64,000 bases of DNA from Desulfoscipio gibsoniae DSM 7213 (lineage in GTDB: Bacteria; Bacillota; Desulfotomaculia; Desulfotomaculales; Desulfallaceae): assembly GCF_000233715.2 (NCBI RefSeq), contig NC_021184.1, positions 1,946,001-2,010,000 of the forward strand. The letters run 5' to 3'. Each line of letters starts with the position of its first letter. Position 1 is the first letter of the stretch. A program made the position numbers and the translations under genes. The notes beneath the pieces were generated by a model. That model saw only the letters and a program-made list of their open reading frames with translations. It made no database searches and was not told the origin of the DNA. Shown in pieces: positions 42,476 through 52,211 of the stretch.

Positions 42476-43375
42476 GTGAATTTTAAACAATTAGAAGCAT
42501 TTGTTAGGGTGGCTGAACTGCAAAGCTTTACCAGGGCTGCCAAGCAGTTGTATATGAGCCAGCCTGCTGTCAGCTTTCAAATAAAAGCTCTGGAGGAGGA
42601 TCTCAGCGTTACGCTCTTTCTGCGCAGCGAAAGAAAAGTTGCGCTTACCGAGGCTGGACGATTGCTTTATCCTGAGGCTAAACAGATGTTGGGCCACTAT
42701 AATAAAATCAGAGCGGGTTTAGATGCTCTACGGGGTCTGAAAGCCGGCCATATGTTAATCGGTGCTAGCACTATACCAGGGGAATACATTTTGCCCGGCA
42801 TTATTGGTTCTTTTAGGATTAAATATCCCGGAGTGCAGGTGGGCATGCGTATAGCGGGCAGTGGGGATGTGCTTAGGTGGGTGCAGGAAAGGGATATCGA
42901 CCTTGGCGTGGTAGGTGCTATTGGCCGGCAGGAGAATTTGCAGTTTGAGAAATGGCTTGATGATGAACTGGTGCTGGTAGTTCCTCCAGGACACTGCTGG
43001 TCAGGGGAAAACATCGATATTTCTGAATTGGTCGGTGAAAAACTGATCCTGCGGGAAGAAGGTTCGGGAACGCGCAGGTCTATGTTCGATATACTGATTA
43101 AACATGGCATAAATATAGATCATTTAAATGTAGAAATGGAACTGGGAAGTACCCGGTCGGTAATTAGTGCTGTGCAGGCCGGTATGGGTATAGCCTTTGT
43201 TTCCAGATGGGCTGCTGCAGATGTTATTGAAGCCGGTAAAGTTGGAAAGACCGAATTGCAAGGTATAAGCATGAACCGGAGTTTTTATGTGGTTCAATTT
43301 CAACCGTGTATGGTCAATTATGCTGCTGATGCATTTGTTAAAATGTTGAAAGAATATAAAGAACATCAAAAATGA
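42476..43375 (+). CDS. LysR-family transcriptional regulator
   Basis: The 299-residue regulator has the LysR winged helix (MNFKQLEAFVRVAELQSFTR, MSQPAVSFQIKALEEDL) and a periplasmic-binding-like effector domain starting GASTIPGEYILPGII. It resembles the CysL/CbbR-like group, which includes regulators annotated near selenium metabolism in related bacteria, but its target is not shown here. It begins at GTG 4 bp after the PLP enzyme, with no divergent gene, so it is probably in an operon with that enzyme. A terminator follows. Confidence 0.82.
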   Translation: MNFKQLEAFVRVAELQSFTRAAKQLYMSQPAVSFQIKALEEDLSVTLFLRSERKVALTEAGRLLYPEAKQMLGHYNKIRAGLDALRGLKAGHMLIGASTIPGEYILPGIIGSFRIKYPGVQVGMRIAGSGDVLRWVQERDIDLGVVGAIGRQENLQFEKWLDDELVLVVPPGHCWSGENIDISELVGEKLILREEGSGTRRSMFDILIKHGINIDHLNVEMELGSTRSVISAVQAGMGIAFVSRWAAADVIEAGKVGKTELQGISMNRSFYVVQFQPCMVNYAADAFVKMLKEYKEHQK

Positions 43376-43382
43376 TACCATT

Positions 43383-43421
43383 AAAAACTCCTTATTACCA
43401 GAGGTGAATAAGGAGTTTTTT
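43383..43421. terminator. bidirectional terminator between the LysR gene and lexA
   Basis: AAAAACTCCTTATT pairs with AATAAGGAGTTTTT around a 10-nt loop; the A and T runs on both sides allow it to serve the two converging genes. Confidence 0.88.
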
Positions 43422-43427
43422 GATGCC

Positions 43428-44042
43428 TTAAAACTTTCTTACCAGACCTGCAACCTTACCTAATATTTGTACTTCCTTGACTAGTAAAGGTGAAAGTCTG
43501 TAGTTTTCGGGTTGTAGGCGTATATGGTCGTTTTCTTTAAAAAACCTTTTAATAGTAGCTTCATCCTCAATCAACGCAACGCAGATATCCCCGTTTTCCA
43601 CACATGGCTGGCGTCTTACCAACACCAGGTCACCTTCTAGGATACCAGCTTCAATCATGCTGTCACCTTTAATACTGAGCATGAAGAATTCTCCGTGACC
43701 GACAAAATCCACTGGTAAGGGAAATGAGTCATCGTAGTTTTCTAACGCCAGTAAAGGTTCACCGGCTGCAACCTTGCCCAGCACCGGTACTGAGATCATT
43801 TCTTTAGATGGTTTGCCATGATTTTGCATTAATTCAATGGCCCTCGGTTTAGCAGGATCTCTCCTGAGCAGTCCCATGCTTTCAAGTCTGCGCAGGTAAC
43901 TATGTACAGTAGAACTTGACTTTAATCCCACGGCTTGACCTATTTCTCTCACAGAAGGAGGATATCCTTTATTATGAATGTTATTTTTGATAAAATTTAA
44001 AATTTCTTCCTCGCGTTTATTTAGGTTATATTTCAATGCCAA
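43428..44042 (-). CDS. lexA: SOS repressor LexA
   Basis: LexA of about 204 residues: the N-terminal winged helix ([36 protein letters not shown]), the Ala-Gly autocleavage site in [13 protein letters not shown], the catalytic Ser in GDSMIEAGI and Lys in [13 protein letters not shown]. RecA-stimulated self-cleavage lifts repression of DNA-repair genes. The start is taken as TTG 44042, 6 nt after AAAGG; TTG 44036 ([11 protein letters not shown]) is also possible, while the more distal ATGs at 44069 and 44090 lack ribosome sites. A LexA box lies about 50 bp upstream, consistent with autoregulation. Confidence 0.92.
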   Translation of the reverse strand: MALKYNLNKREEEILNFIKNNIHNKGYPPSVREIGQAVGLKSSSTVHSYLRRLESMGLLRRDPAKPRAIELMQNHGKPSKEMISVPVLGKVAAGEPLLALENYDDSFPLPVDFVGHGEFFMLSIKGDSMIEAGILEGDLVLVRRQPCVENGDICVALIEDEATIKRFFKENDHIRLQPENYRLSPLLVKEVQILGKVAGLVRKF

Positions 44043-44091
44043 ACAACACCTTTCCAAGTATATAACCATTATAACATAATCAATGAGCAAG

Positions 44092-44105
44092 TAAACATTT
44101 GTTCG
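44092..44105 (-). promoter_or_regulatory. LexA box (Gram-positive type) upstream of lexA
   Basis: On the minus strand CGAACAAATGTTTA matches the Bacillus-type consensus CGAACRNRYGTTYC at 13 of 14 positions. Confidence 0.78.
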
Positions 44106-44205
44106 CTAAGAAATAATTTTATATTTTAGAAGGATTTATAGTTTAATCGTCGAATTTATCAGAACAATGGAAATTTATTTGGTGATTATGAGAAGGTGGT
44201 GAATT

Positions 44206-45900
44206 ATGCAAAAGGTAGCTATTATTGGTATAGGCAATGATGGGGTGTCTGTTTATAATTTATTGAAAAATATTGAGGATATAAAAATTGTATGCTTATT
44301 TAAAGCAGGCGCTGATGAAAAAATAGGCAAATTTTGGACTGATGAAAACGTAAAAATTTTAGATATTAATAGACTTCATGAGTTAAAAAATTTAGATGTA
44401 ATTATTAATACGTTGAATAGCAATGTTGTTAACGATATTATCAAAGGTGTTAGCGGTCCAACTTCAGTTATTGAAACAAGGGCGGTTAATATAATGCTGC
44501 GCCTGTTTAGAGAAAAAAAAGAATTACTACAGATAAAAAGGGTTCAGGGAGAGTTGTCTACTATTTTAAATTCAATTCAGGAAGCCGTTGAAGTGGCGGA
44601 TGAAAATGGCGTGATTAAATACGTTAATCCAGCTTTTACCCGCGTTACCGGGATACCCGCAGAGCAAAGAATTGGCCAGAATGTTTTTGAAATATCGCCT
44701 GATGGCGCGCTGGCCATGGCGCTAAAAACAGGTAAAAATGTTTTTGGCCATCGCACCCAGGTGGGGGGAAGTAATGCCGAAGTTGTAAGCAATGCTTCGC
44801 CCATTATTGTCGATGGTAATTTGGCAGGGTCGGTAGTGGTTTTTCAGCATTTTACCGATGTAATGAAATTAATGGATGAACTGCGTCAGCGAACTACTAT
44901 GATTGAGAATTTATGTGATAAATTTGGTCAGGTAACTACATGTAAATATAGCTTTGCGGATATTTTGGGCACCAGTCCTGATTTAAAAAAAAGTATTCAG
45001 GTGGCTGAGAGAGCAGCCCGCAGCAATTCAACCGTATTGTTACTGGGTGAAAGCGGTACGGGTAAGGAATTGTTCGCCCATGCAATTCACTTTGCCAGTT
45101 CAAGGAGAGATAAGCCATTTATTAAGGTAAACTGTGCAGCTATCCCGGAAAACCTCTTGGAAAGTGAATTCTTTGGCTACGCCAAGGGTGCCTTTACTGG
45201 TGCTACTAAATCAAAAATAGGTAAATTTGAACTAGCTAATGGGGGCACAATATTTCTGGATGAAATTGGCGACATGAATTTGATTTTACAGGGAAAGCTA
45301 CTACGTGTTTTGCAAGAAATGGAGTTTGAAAAGGTAGGCGGCAATCAAACCATACGAGTTGATGTGCGGGTGATTGCGGCTACCAACAGAAATCTCAGGG
45401 ACTTGATTAGGTCGGGAAAATTTAGGGAAGACCTTTATTACAGGCTTAATGTCGTAGAAATAACCATACCCCCTTTGCGTGTGCGAAAAGAGGATTTGTC
45501 ATCATTGGTTAATCATTTAATTGTCAAACTTAACCGTAAACTTGGCAAGAAAGTTAAAGGACTTTCCCAAGATGCTGAGGAGGTTCTATATAGTTACGAT
45601 TGGCCAGGTAATGTGCGGGAATTGGAAAATGTGGTAGAAAGAGTAATGGTTACCGTTGATGAAGAGATACTGTCCAAGAAAAATTTTATCCAGCACGTCA
45701 GCCAGTTAAAAATTGCACCGGAAAGGGATGTGGAATTGTTACCTATTGACCAAATGGAACAAATATTAATTAAAAAGGCCCTGGCTAAGTATGGGAATAC
45801 AGTTGAAGGTAAAAGAAGAGCGGCCCAGGCATTAAATATATCTTTGGCTACTTTGTACAATAAACTAAAAAGGGCAAAGTTTGAAAATTCAAGCATTTAG
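44206..45900 (+). CDS. sigma-54-dependent activator of the methylmalonyl-CoA operon
   Basis: The 564-residue regulator has an N-terminal Rossmann-like domain (MQKVAIIGIGNDGVSVYNLL), a PAS domain at about 118-225, a AAA+ sigma-54 domain (GESGTGKE near 281, GAFTGA near 328, TIFLDEIGDM) and a Fis-type HTH at the end (GKRRAAQALNISLATLYNKL). The N-terminal domain is unlike that of the activator at 28927 and may sense a nucleotide or redox state. It is encoded 270 bp upstream of the fumarase gene, whose promoter has a good -24/-12 box. The arrangement equals the regulator-first layout of the mmc cluster described in Pelotomaculum thermopropionicum. Ribosome site AAGGTGGTG. Confidence 0.9.
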   Translation: MQKVAIIGIGNDGVSVYNLLKNIEDIKIVCLFKAGADEKIGKFWTDENVKILDINRLHELKNLDVIINTLNSNVVNDIIKGVSGPTSVIETRAVNIMLRLFREKKELLQIKRVQGELSTILNSIQEAVEVADENGVIKYVNPAFTRVTGIPAEQRIGQNVFEISPDGALAMALKTGKNVFGHRTQVGGSNAEVVSNASPIIVDGNLAGSVVVFQHFTDVMKLMDELRQRTTMIENLCDKFGQVTTCKYSFADILGTSPDLKKSIQVAERAARSNSTVLLLGESGTGKELFAHAIHFASSRRDKPFIKVNCAAIPENLLESEFFGYAKGAFTGATKSKIGKFELANGGTIFLDEIGDMNLILQGKLLRVLQEMEFEKVGGNQTIRVDVRVIAATNRNLRDLIRSGKFREDLYYRLNVVEITIPPLRVRKEDLSSLVNHLIVKLNRKLGKKVKGLSQDAEEVLYSYDWPGNVRELENVVERVMVTVDEEILSKKNFIQHVSQLKIAPERDVELLPIDQMEQILIKKALAKYGNTVEGKRRAAQALNISLATLYNKLKRAKFENSSI

Positions 45901-45974
45901 AAATAAGTTAAAAAAATTAGATAATAAGAATACATAGTATAATCAAGGGTTTGCAGTCAAATTGCTTCTAAAAA

Positions 45975-46041
45975 ATAAAATTTTATGGCTTAATTTGATG
46001 GAATTGTATTTTTTAAAAATAAAATATGTTAGAATTTTATT
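45975..46041. promoter_or_regulatory. candidate activator-binding palindromes upstream of the fumarase promoter
   Basis: ATAAAATTTTAT (45975-45986) and AATAAAAT-N8-ATTTTATT (46018-46041) share half-sites and lie 50-120 bp upstream of the -24 box, the usual place for sigma-54 activators. The region is A/T rich, so chance is not excluded. Confidence 0.4.
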
Positions 46042-46093
46042 GGCAGACATATTGGTAGCGCTACAGGGAAGTGCAAAGAGTTTTTTTATTTAA

Positions 46094-46109
46094 TGGCACA
46101 AATATTGCG
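46094..46109 (+). promoter_or_regulatory. sigma-54 -24/-12 promoter of the methylmalonyl-CoA operon
   Basis: TGGCACAAATATTGCG: GG at 46095-46096 and GC at 46107-46108 with 10 nt between; TGGCAC and TTGC are both perfect. Transcription should start near 46120, with an AGGGAGGGG site 21 nt further on. Confidence 0.85.
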
Positions 46110-46155
46110 TGTTTATTGTAATTGTACATCCTTTTAAAAGAGGGAGGGGTTTACT

Positions 46156-46998
46156 ATCAAGTCAATTAATGTGGCTAATATATCGCAAGCGGTGGCCAAA
46201 CTATGCATGGATGCTAACTATTTCCTGGGACAGGATATGATAGATGCTTTGCAAGGAGCGTATGATCAGGAAATTTCCCTTACCGGCAAAGAAATTATTC
46301 AACAAATTATCGATAATGCCGGTATTGCTAAGTCGGAAGAAGTACCAATGTGCCAGGATACTGGGTTTGCAGTGGTTTTTGTGGAATTGGGGCAGGATGT
46401 ACATATTGAGGGAGGTTCTCTGGAGGACGCTATTAATGAAGGTGTGCGTAGAGGATATACCGACGGTTACCTGAGAAAATCCATAGTGGGACACCCGCTG
46501 GAGCGGGTTAACACCGGTGACAACACACCTGCGGTGGTTCACTTAAAATTAGTACCTGGTGATAAGTTAAAAATAATCGTGGCTCCAAAGGGCGGCGGCA
46601 GTGAAAACATGAGTGCCATTAAAATGTTGAAACCCGCTGAGGGGGTTGAAGGGGTTAAGCAGTTTGTGCTGGACACTGTTATGGCCGCTGGACCAAACCC
46701 ATGCCCGCCCATTGTTGTTGGTGTTGGTATCGGTGGTACATTTGAAAAGGCTGCTCTGCTCTCCAAAGAATCGTTATTAAGAGCGGTGGGCACACCAAAC
46801 CCCAGGCCGGAAATCGCCGAATTGGAAAAGGAACTGTTTGACAGTATTAATAATCTAGGTGTTGGGCCGCAGGGTCTCGGTGGCCGTATAACAGCTCTGG
46901 CCGTGCATGTGAATATTTATCCCGCTCACATTGCCAGCTTGCCCGTGGCGGTCAATATCAACTGCCATGCCAGCAGGCACAAAGAAGTAATTTTATAG
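46156..46998 (+). CDS. fumA: class I (Fe-S) fumarase, alpha subunit
   Basis: The protein has the class I fumarate hydratase alpha signatures AVAKLCMDANYFLGQD, SEEVPMCQDTGFAVVFVELG, GHPLERVNTGDNTPAVVH and KGGGSENMSAIKMLKPAEG. The cysteine in MCQDTG and others hold a [4Fe-4S] cluster that hydrates fumarate to malate with the beta subunit. Start: the first usual codon is GTG 46171, but AGGGAGGGG lies 21 nt before it. Homology reaches further back: a start at ATC 46156, 6 nt after that site, gives a KSINVANISQAV beginning that equals the family's MREI-type N-terminus. ATC is therefore proposed; the GTG start gives 275 residues. Confidence 0.88.
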   Translation: MKSINVANISQAVAKLCMDANYFLGQDMIDALQGAYDQEISLTGKEIIQQIIDNAGIAKSEEVPMCQDTGFAVVFVELGQDVHIEGGSLEDAINEGVRRGYTDGYLRKSIVGHPLERVNTGDNTPAVVHLKLVPGDKLKIIVAPKGGGSENMSAIKMLKPAEGVEGVKQFVLDTVMAAGPNPCPPIVVGVGIGGTFEKAALLSKESLLRAVGTPNPRPEIAELEKELFDSINNLGVGPQGLGGRITALAVHVNIYPAHIASLPVAVNINCHASRHKEVIL

Positions 46999-47016
46999 GA
47001 CTATGGGGTGAAAAAT

Positions 47017-47577
47017 ATGGCAATGACAAAAATAAAACTGACTACACCTGTTACCGATGCGGTTTTAGAAAAATTACGCATAGGACAAAAAGTGTTGCTA
47101 AACGGAGTTTTGTATACCGGCCGGGATGCAGCGCATAAAAAACTGGTGGAATTATTGGATAAGGGACAGGAATTACCAGTAGATCTTAAGGGGCAAATAA
47201 TTTATTATGTTGGACCTTCTCCTGCCAAGCCAGGCCAGATAATCGGATCAGCCGGACCTACTACCAGCGGCAGAATGGATCTATACGCTCCTAAACTAAT
47301 TGCTCTGGGGTTAAAAGGCATGGTGGGTAAAGGCAAGCGGTCACCTGAAGTTATCAAGGCCATAAAACAATATAAAGCTGTATATTTTGCCGCTGTGGGT
47401 GGAGCGGCCGCGTTAATCAGTAAATGTATCAAAAAATGTGAAGTGGTAGCTTATCCGGAACTGGGACCCGAGGCGATACATCGTTTGGAAGTTGAAGATT
47501 TCCCTGTAATTGTAGTTAACGATACCCTGGGCGGGGATTTATATGAAGAAGGCACCAAAATATATGCTACTAGATAA
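47017..47577 (+). CDS. fumB: class I fumarase, beta subunit
   Basis: The 186-residue product has the beta-subunit features LRIGQKVLLNGVLYTGRDAA, IIYYVGPSPAKPGQIIGSAG, PTTSGRMDLYAP, GMVGKGKRS and YKAVYFAAVGGAAAL. It completes the fumarase encoded just upstream. A GGGGTGA site precedes ATG 47017 by about 6 nt; ATG 47023 is also possible, while GTG 47008 lies inside the site. The succinyl-CoA synthetase genes follow, 22 bp on, in the same operon. Confidence 0.92.
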   Translation: MAMTKIKLTTPVTDAVLEKLRIGQKVLLNGVLYTGRDAAHKKLVELLDKGQELPVDLKGQIIYYVGPSPAKPGQIIGSAGPTTSGRMDLYAPKLIALGLKGMVGKGKRSPEVIKAIKQYKAVYFAAVGGAAALISKCIKKCEVVAYPELGPEAIHRLEVEDFPVIVVNDTLGGDLYEEGTKIYATR

Positions 47578-47599
47578 AAAATAAAAGGGAGGATCAGTT

Positions 47600-48712
47600 G
47601 TGAAACTATTTGAGTACATGGGTAAGGATCTCTTTTCATCCTATGGCATAACAGTGCCCCGTGGTAGGATGGTGACTACCCCGGACGAGGCAGCTAAGGT
47701 GGCCCAGGAAATAGGCGGCACTGTGGTGGTGAAATCCCAAATTTTGGCCGGCAAAAGGGGCAAGGGTGGCGGAATTAAGTTTGCCGATAACCCTGAAGAG
47801 GCCAGGGAAGCAACATCCCAGGTATTGTCAATGGTCCTGAACGGCCATAAAGTGGAAAAGGTGTTGGTAGAGGAAAAAATTAAAATCGATAAAGAATTAT
47901 ACCTGGCCATCACCGTCGACGGTTCAGCCAAAAAGCCCGTAATCATTGCTTCTATCCAGGGCGGCATGGACATAGAGGAAGTACCGGATGAGCATATTGT
48001 AAAACAGCACATTGATTTACCCATGGGAGTGCCACCATTCTTGTGCCGGGAAATATCCAGGCGGTTAGGTCTTACCGGACAAGTCGGCAATGAATTTAAT
48101 AGCTTGTTGCCTCTTCTATATAAACTATTCCGTGAAAAGGATGCCGAATTGGTGGAAATCAACCCGCTGGTAATTAGCGGCGATACTTTGATTGCCGCGG
48201 ATTCCAAAGTAACCATCGATGACGATGCCCTGTTCCGGCAAAAGGATATTCCCTACGTGGAGGATCGTACAAATATTGAAAAGCAAGCCCATGACCTGGG
48301 ACTGGCATTTGTAGAGCTGGGCGGCGATATTGCTGTCATGGCCAATGGAGCCGGGATGTCCATGGGCAGCTTGGATACGCTGTCCCACTACGGCGGTAAA
48401 CCGGCTAATTTTTTGGATGCCGGCGGTGGCACGGGTATGGAGGGTACTGTAAAGGCTATCGAGTTGCTGCTGCAGACCAATCCCAAGGTTATTTTTATTA
48501 ATATATTTGGAGGCATTACTCGATGCGATGATGTGGCCAATGCCCTTATCCAGGTTAAAAAAGCCAGAGAAATTCCGGTCCCTGTTGTTATCCGGTTGGT
48601 TGGCACCAATGAGGAGGAAGGGGTCAGAATAATTAAAGAAAACGGTATGGAAGCTTATAAAGTAATGCAAGAAGCTGCAGCCAAGGCCGTAGAAATAGCA
48701 AACGCTAATTAA
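47600..48712 (+). CDS. sucC: succinyl-CoA synthetase, beta subunit
   Basis: The 370-residue ATP-grasp subunit starts MKLFEYMGKDLFSSYGI and has VVKSQILAGKRGKGGGIKFA, VEINPLV, NGAGMSMGSLDTL and INIFGGITRCDDVANAL near the C-terminus. It binds the nucleotide and, with SucD, links succinyl-CoA + ADP/GDP + Pi to succinate + CoA + NTP, the substrate-level phosphorylation of propionate oxidation. GTG start 6 nt behind GGGAGGA. sucD follows after 26 bp. Confidence 0.94.
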   Translation: MKLFEYMGKDLFSSYGITVPRGRMVTTPDEAAKVAQEIGGTVVVKSQILAGKRGKGGGIKFADNPEEAREATSQVLSMVLNGHKVEKVLVEEKIKIDKELYLAITVDGSAKKPVIIASIQGGMDIEEVPDEHIVKQHIDLPMGVPPFLCREISRRLGLTGQVGNEFNSLLPLLYKLFREKDAELVEINPLVISGDTLIAADSKVTIDDDALFRQKDIPYVEDRTNIEKQAHDLGLAFVELGGDIAVMANGAGMSMGSLDTLSHYGGKPANFLDAGGGTGMEGTVKAIELLLQTNPKVIFINIFGGITRCDDVANALIQVKKAREIPVPVVIRLVGTNEEEGVRIIKENGMEAYKVMQEAAAKAVEIANAN

Positions 48713-48738
48713 CGTGCAGATAAAGGAGTGTTTATATA

Positions 48739-49605
48739 GTGGCCATTATTATAGATGAAAAGACCGATGTTATTATTCAGGGGATTACAGGTAAACAGGG
48801 CAGTTTCCATGCTGGCCAAATGCTTGCTTACGGTACTAAGGTTGTAGGTGGAGTCTCCCCCGGTAAGGGCGGGCAAGAAGTGGAAGGTATTCCGGTGTAT
48901 GATACCGTTTTTGCCGCGTGTGAAGAAAATCAGGTGGATGCCTCGGTATTATTCGTATCGGCAATCTTTGCCAAGTATGCGGCATTTGAGGCAATTACCG
49001 CAGGTGTTAAAGTACTGGTCATAGTTACCGAGCATATTCCCTTACATGATGAAATGGAAATAGTTGAGTTCGCTCGCCGTAATGGAACCACTGTGATAGG
49101 ACCTAATACTTTTGGTATTGTATCTTCTGGTAAATGCAAAATAGGCATTCCTCCCAACCAATTTTTTGTTGAGGGGCCCATTGGTGTGGTAGCCCGCAGT
49201 GGAACCTTGACTTATGAAATTGTGGGCAACCTTACGGCCAACGGTTTTGGCCAATCCACGGTGGTTGGCCTGGGTGGTGATAGAGTAGTGGGACTTTCCT
49301 TTATAGATGTATTGGAAAAATTTGAAAAAGATCCGCAAACTAAAGCAGTGATACTGGTAGGGGAAATCGGTGGCAACGCCGAGGAGGAAGCTTCCTTGTT
49401 CATTAAAGAAATGACCAAACCAGTAGTGGCTTATATTGCCGGAAAGAGTGCACCGCCAGGAAAACGTATGGGGCACGCTGGTGCCATCATTGAAAGGGGC
49501 AAGGGTACTTTTGACGGCAAAGTAGAAGCTTTACAAGCCGCAGGTGTCAAGGTGGCTACACTGCCCTTTGAAGTGCCCGATTTACTTCGCCAGGTATTAA
49601 AATAA
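48739..49605 (+). CDS. sucD: succinyl-CoA synthetase, alpha subunit
   Basis: The 288-residue subunit has the CoA-binding start [61 protein letters not shown] and the phosphohistidine site [11 protein letters not shown] near residue 245. It forms the CoA/succinyl-phosphate half of the enzyme with SucC. The GTG is 9 nt after AAAGGAG. It lies directly before the mutase genes, so succinyl-CoA passes from one to the next. Confidence 0.94.
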   Translation: MAIIIDEKTDVIIQGITGKQGSFHAGQMLAYGTKVVGGVSPGKGGQEVEGIPVYDTVFAACEENQVDASVLFVSAIFAKYAAFEAITAGVKVLVIVTEHIPLHDEMEIVEFARRNGTTVIGPNTFGIVSSGKCKIGIPPNQFFVEGPIGVVARSGTLTYEIVGNLTANGFGQSTVVGLGGDRVVGLSFIDVLEKFEKDPQTKAVILVGEIGGNAEEEASLFIKEMTKPVVAYIAGKSAPPGKRMGHAGAIIERGKGTFDGKVEALQAAGVKVATLPFEVPDLLRQVLK

Positions 49606-49636
49606 TCCCCCGTTGTTCGCAAAAGGAGGAGATAGT

Positions 49637-51304
49637 TTGTTTGACAAGGAAATGGTGGAAAACATTAAAGGGAAAAGGCAAAAATATAATGAAAAATTGG
49701 AAAAACTTGCTGCCAAACGCCCGGAACGGCAAACTAATTTTGCCACCGATTCAGGTATTGACATTAATACCGTTTATACACCTGAAAATTTAACAGGTGT
49801 GCAATACAACGACCTTGGTTTTCCTGGTGAATATCCTTACACCAGGGGAGTGCAACCCAACATGTATCGGGGACGTCTTTGGACGATGCGGCAATATGCC
49901 GGGTTTGGGACGTCCGAGGAGACTAACAAGCGGTTCCGGTACCTGTTGGACCAGGGGCAAACCGGTCTCAGTGTAGCCTTTGACTTACCCACCCAAATTG
50001 GTTATGACTCTGATGACCAGCTTTCTATGGGAGAAGTGGGCAAAGTGGGGGTAGCTATTGATTCCATGCTGGATATGGAAACACTTTTTGATCAAATTCC
50101 ACTGGATAAAGTAAGCACTTCCATGACTATTAACTCCCCGGCAGCTATATTGCTGGCTATGTACATTGCTGTGGCGGAAAAACAGGGAGTTAAACAGCAA
50201 CAGTTAAAGGGGACAATCCAAAACGATATTCTCAAGGAATATGTGGCCAGGGGAACTTATATATTCCCGCCGGATCATTCCATGCGTCTGATAACTGATA
50301 TATTTGCTTATTGTGCTAAAAATGTGCCCAATTGGAACACAATTAGTATCAGTGGCTATCACATCAGGGAGGCAGGTTCCACGGCGGTTCAGGAAGTGGC
50401 CTTTACTCTCGCGGATGGCATAGCCTATGTACAGGCTGCTGTGGATGCCGGTTTGGATGTAGATGAATTTGCTCCCCGGTTGAGTTTTTTCTTTAACGCC
50501 CACTTGAATTTTTTTGAAGAAATTGCCAAGTTCCGGGCGGCCCGCAGGCTATGGGCAAAAATAATGAAGGAACGTTTCGGTGCTAAAAATGCCAAATCCA
50601 TGATGCTGCGCTTTCATACTCAAACAGCCGGCTGCACATTGACAGCCCAGCAGCCCGATGTCAATATTATGCGCGTAGCCTATCAAGCCTTAAGCGCTGT
50701 ACTGGGTGGCACCCAATCTTTGCATACCAACTCACGGGATGAGGCCCTGGCCTTGCCCAGTGACAGTTCCGTTTTAATTGCTTTAAGAACCCAGCAGGTT
50801 ATTGGTTATGAAATAGGCGCGGCTGACACCGTGGATCCGCTGGGCGGTTCTTATTTTGTGGAAAATCTCACCAATGAAATAGAGCGAAGAGCCGGTGAAT
50901 ATATCAAAAAAATCGATGACTTGGGTGGAGCACCTAAAGCTATTGAATTTATGCAAAAGGAAATTCATACTAGTGCCTACAAGTATCAAAAGGATATTGA
51001 AAAAGGTGCAAAAGTAGTTATTGGAGTTAACAAGTTTCAGATGCAGGAAGAACGTCCCAAGGATTTGCTCAGAGTGGATCCTCTGGTTGGTCAAAGACAG
51101 GCGGATAAATTGGCCAAACTGCGTGCAGAGCGGGATAATGAAAAGGTGCAAAAATTACTCAAGGATATTGAAAAAGTTGCCGGTACCAGCGAGAATTTAA
51201 TGCCCTACTTTATAGAGGCGGTTAAAAACTATGCTACACTGGGTGAGATTTGTAATGTGCTAAGGGGTGTTTTTGGTGAATATCAGCAGCAAATCGTTTT
51301 TTAG
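49637..51304 (+). CDS. mcmA: methylmalonyl-CoA mutase, large (catalytic) subunit
   Basis: The 555-residue subunit has [19 protein letters not shown] near residue 73, [64 protein letters not shown] and [17 protein letters not shown]. These form the TIM-barrel active site that isomerises methylmalonyl-CoA and succinyl-CoA by a B12 radical. The B12-binding domain is a separate protein encoded next. The TTG start is 6 nt after AAAGGAGGAG; the in-frame start 24 bases earlier has no site. Confidence 0.94.
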   Translation: MFDKEMVENIKGKRQKYNEKLEKLAAKRPERQTNFATDSGIDINTVYTPENLTGVQYNDLGFPGEYPYTRGVQPNMYRGRLWTMRQYAGFGTSEETNKRFRYLLDQGQTGLSVAFDLPTQIGYDSDDQLSMGEVGKVGVAIDSMLDMETLFDQIPLDKVSTSMTINSPAAILLAMYIAVAEKQGVKQQQLKGTIQNDILKEYVARGTYIFPPDHSMRLITDIFAYCAKNVPNWNTISISGYHIREAGSTAVQEVAFTLADGIAYVQAAVDAGLDVDEFAPRLSFFFNAHLNFFEEIAKFRAARRLWAKIMKERFGAKNAKSMMLRFHTQTAGCTLTAQQPDVNIMRVAYQALSAVLGGTQSLHTNSRDEALALPSDSSVLIALRTQQVIGYEIGAADTVDPLGGSYFVENLTNEIERRAGEYIKKIDDLGGAPKAIEFMQKEIHTSAYKYQKDIEKGAKVVIGVNKFQMQEERPKDLLRVDPLVGQRQADKLAKLRAERDNEKVQKLLKDIEKVAGTSENLMPYFIEAVKNYATLGEICNVLRGVFGEYQQQIVF

Positions 51305-51322
51305 CCGAGGAGGAGTGCGTGG

Positions 51323-51718
51323 ATGAGCGGAAAACCAATCAGGGTGCTGGTGGCTAAACCGGGGCTGGACGGCCATGACAGGGGGGCCAAGGTGATTGCC
51401 CAGGCACTCAGGGACGCCGGCATGGAAGTTATATATACGGGTTTGCGTCAGACACCGGACCAAATAGTTGGAGCGGCTTTACAGGAAGACGTTGCTGTTG
51501 TAGCCCTCAGTTGTCTCTCCGGTGCCCATATGCACCTGTTCCCAGCTGTGGTTGAGGGTTTGCGCAAGCAAAACGCCGACGATATTTTGGTGCTGGGCGG
51601 CGGTATTATTCCGGATGAGGATATTCCTGAATTAAAGGAAAAAGGGATATCCGAAATATTTACACCGGGAACCAGTACTCAGACGATAATTGAGTACATT
51701 GAGAGCAAGGTTGGTTAA
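51323..51718 (+). CDS. mcmB: methylmalonyl-CoA mutase, small cobalamin-binding subunit
   Basis: The 131-residue domain protein contains the B12-binding motif [16 protein letters not shown] (DxHxxG, with His ligand of cobalt), [18 protein letters not shown] and [16 protein letters not shown]. It supplies adenosylcobalamin to the large subunit. It lies 18 bp downstream with GAGGAGG before ATG. A separate small subunit is the usual arrangement in syntrophic propionate oxidisers and archaea. Confidence 0.94.
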   Translation: MSGKPIRVLVAKPGLDGHDRGAKVIAQALRDAGMEVIYTGLRQTPDQIVGAALQEDVAVVALSCLSGAHMHLFPAVVEGLRKQNADDILVLGGGIIPDEDIPELKEKGISEIFTPGTSTQTIIEYIESKVG

Positions 51719-51795
51719 GCCTAAAAAAGGTTAAAATAGTAAATGAAGCAGTAAATCCATATTCGGCGGTAGTTAATGAATAAGGAGGGTTTGCG

Positions 51796-52197
51796 GTGAT
51801 TAAAAAAGTAGATCATATAGGTATAGCCGTTAAAAACCTTGATGCGGCCAAAGAGTTTTATGAAAAAATTCTGGGTTTAAAGGTGGTTGAAGAAGAAGTA
51901 GTGGAGGATCAAAAGGTCAAGGTGGCCTTTATCCCCACCGGCGATAGTGAAGTGGAACTGCTGGAGAGCACCACACCCGACGGACCAATAGCCCGCTATA
52001 TTGAGAAAAACGGCGAAGGCATTCAGCACATCGCCTTCAGGGTGGATAACCTGGAAGAAAAATTGGCTCAGCTTAAAGCGGCAGGCGTCAGGTTAATCGA
52101 TGAAAAACCCAGGCGGGGAGCTGGTGGCGCCCAAATTGCTTTCCTGCACCCCAAGGCAACCTGTGGCACGCTTGTTGAATTGTGTGAACGCGAATAG
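51796..52197 (+). CDS. mce: methylmalonyl-CoA epimerase
   Basis: The 133-residue vicinal-oxygen-chelate protein has [20 protein letters not shown], the metal ligands His (VDHIGI), His in [10 protein letters not shown] and Glu in VELCERE, and the C-terminal [16 protein letters not shown]. It interconverts the R and S forms of methylmalonyl-CoA between carboxyltransferase and mutase. GTG start, 7 nt behind AAGGAGGG. Confidence 0.94.
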   Translation: MIKKVDHIGIAVKNLDAAKEFYEKILGLKVVEEEVVEDQKVKVAFIPTGDSEVELLESTTPDGPIARYIEKNGEGIQHIAFRVDNLEEKLAQLKAAGVRLIDEKPRRGAGGAQIAFLHPKATCGTLVELCERE

Positions 52198-52211
52198 AGG
52201 GGGTTTACAAA

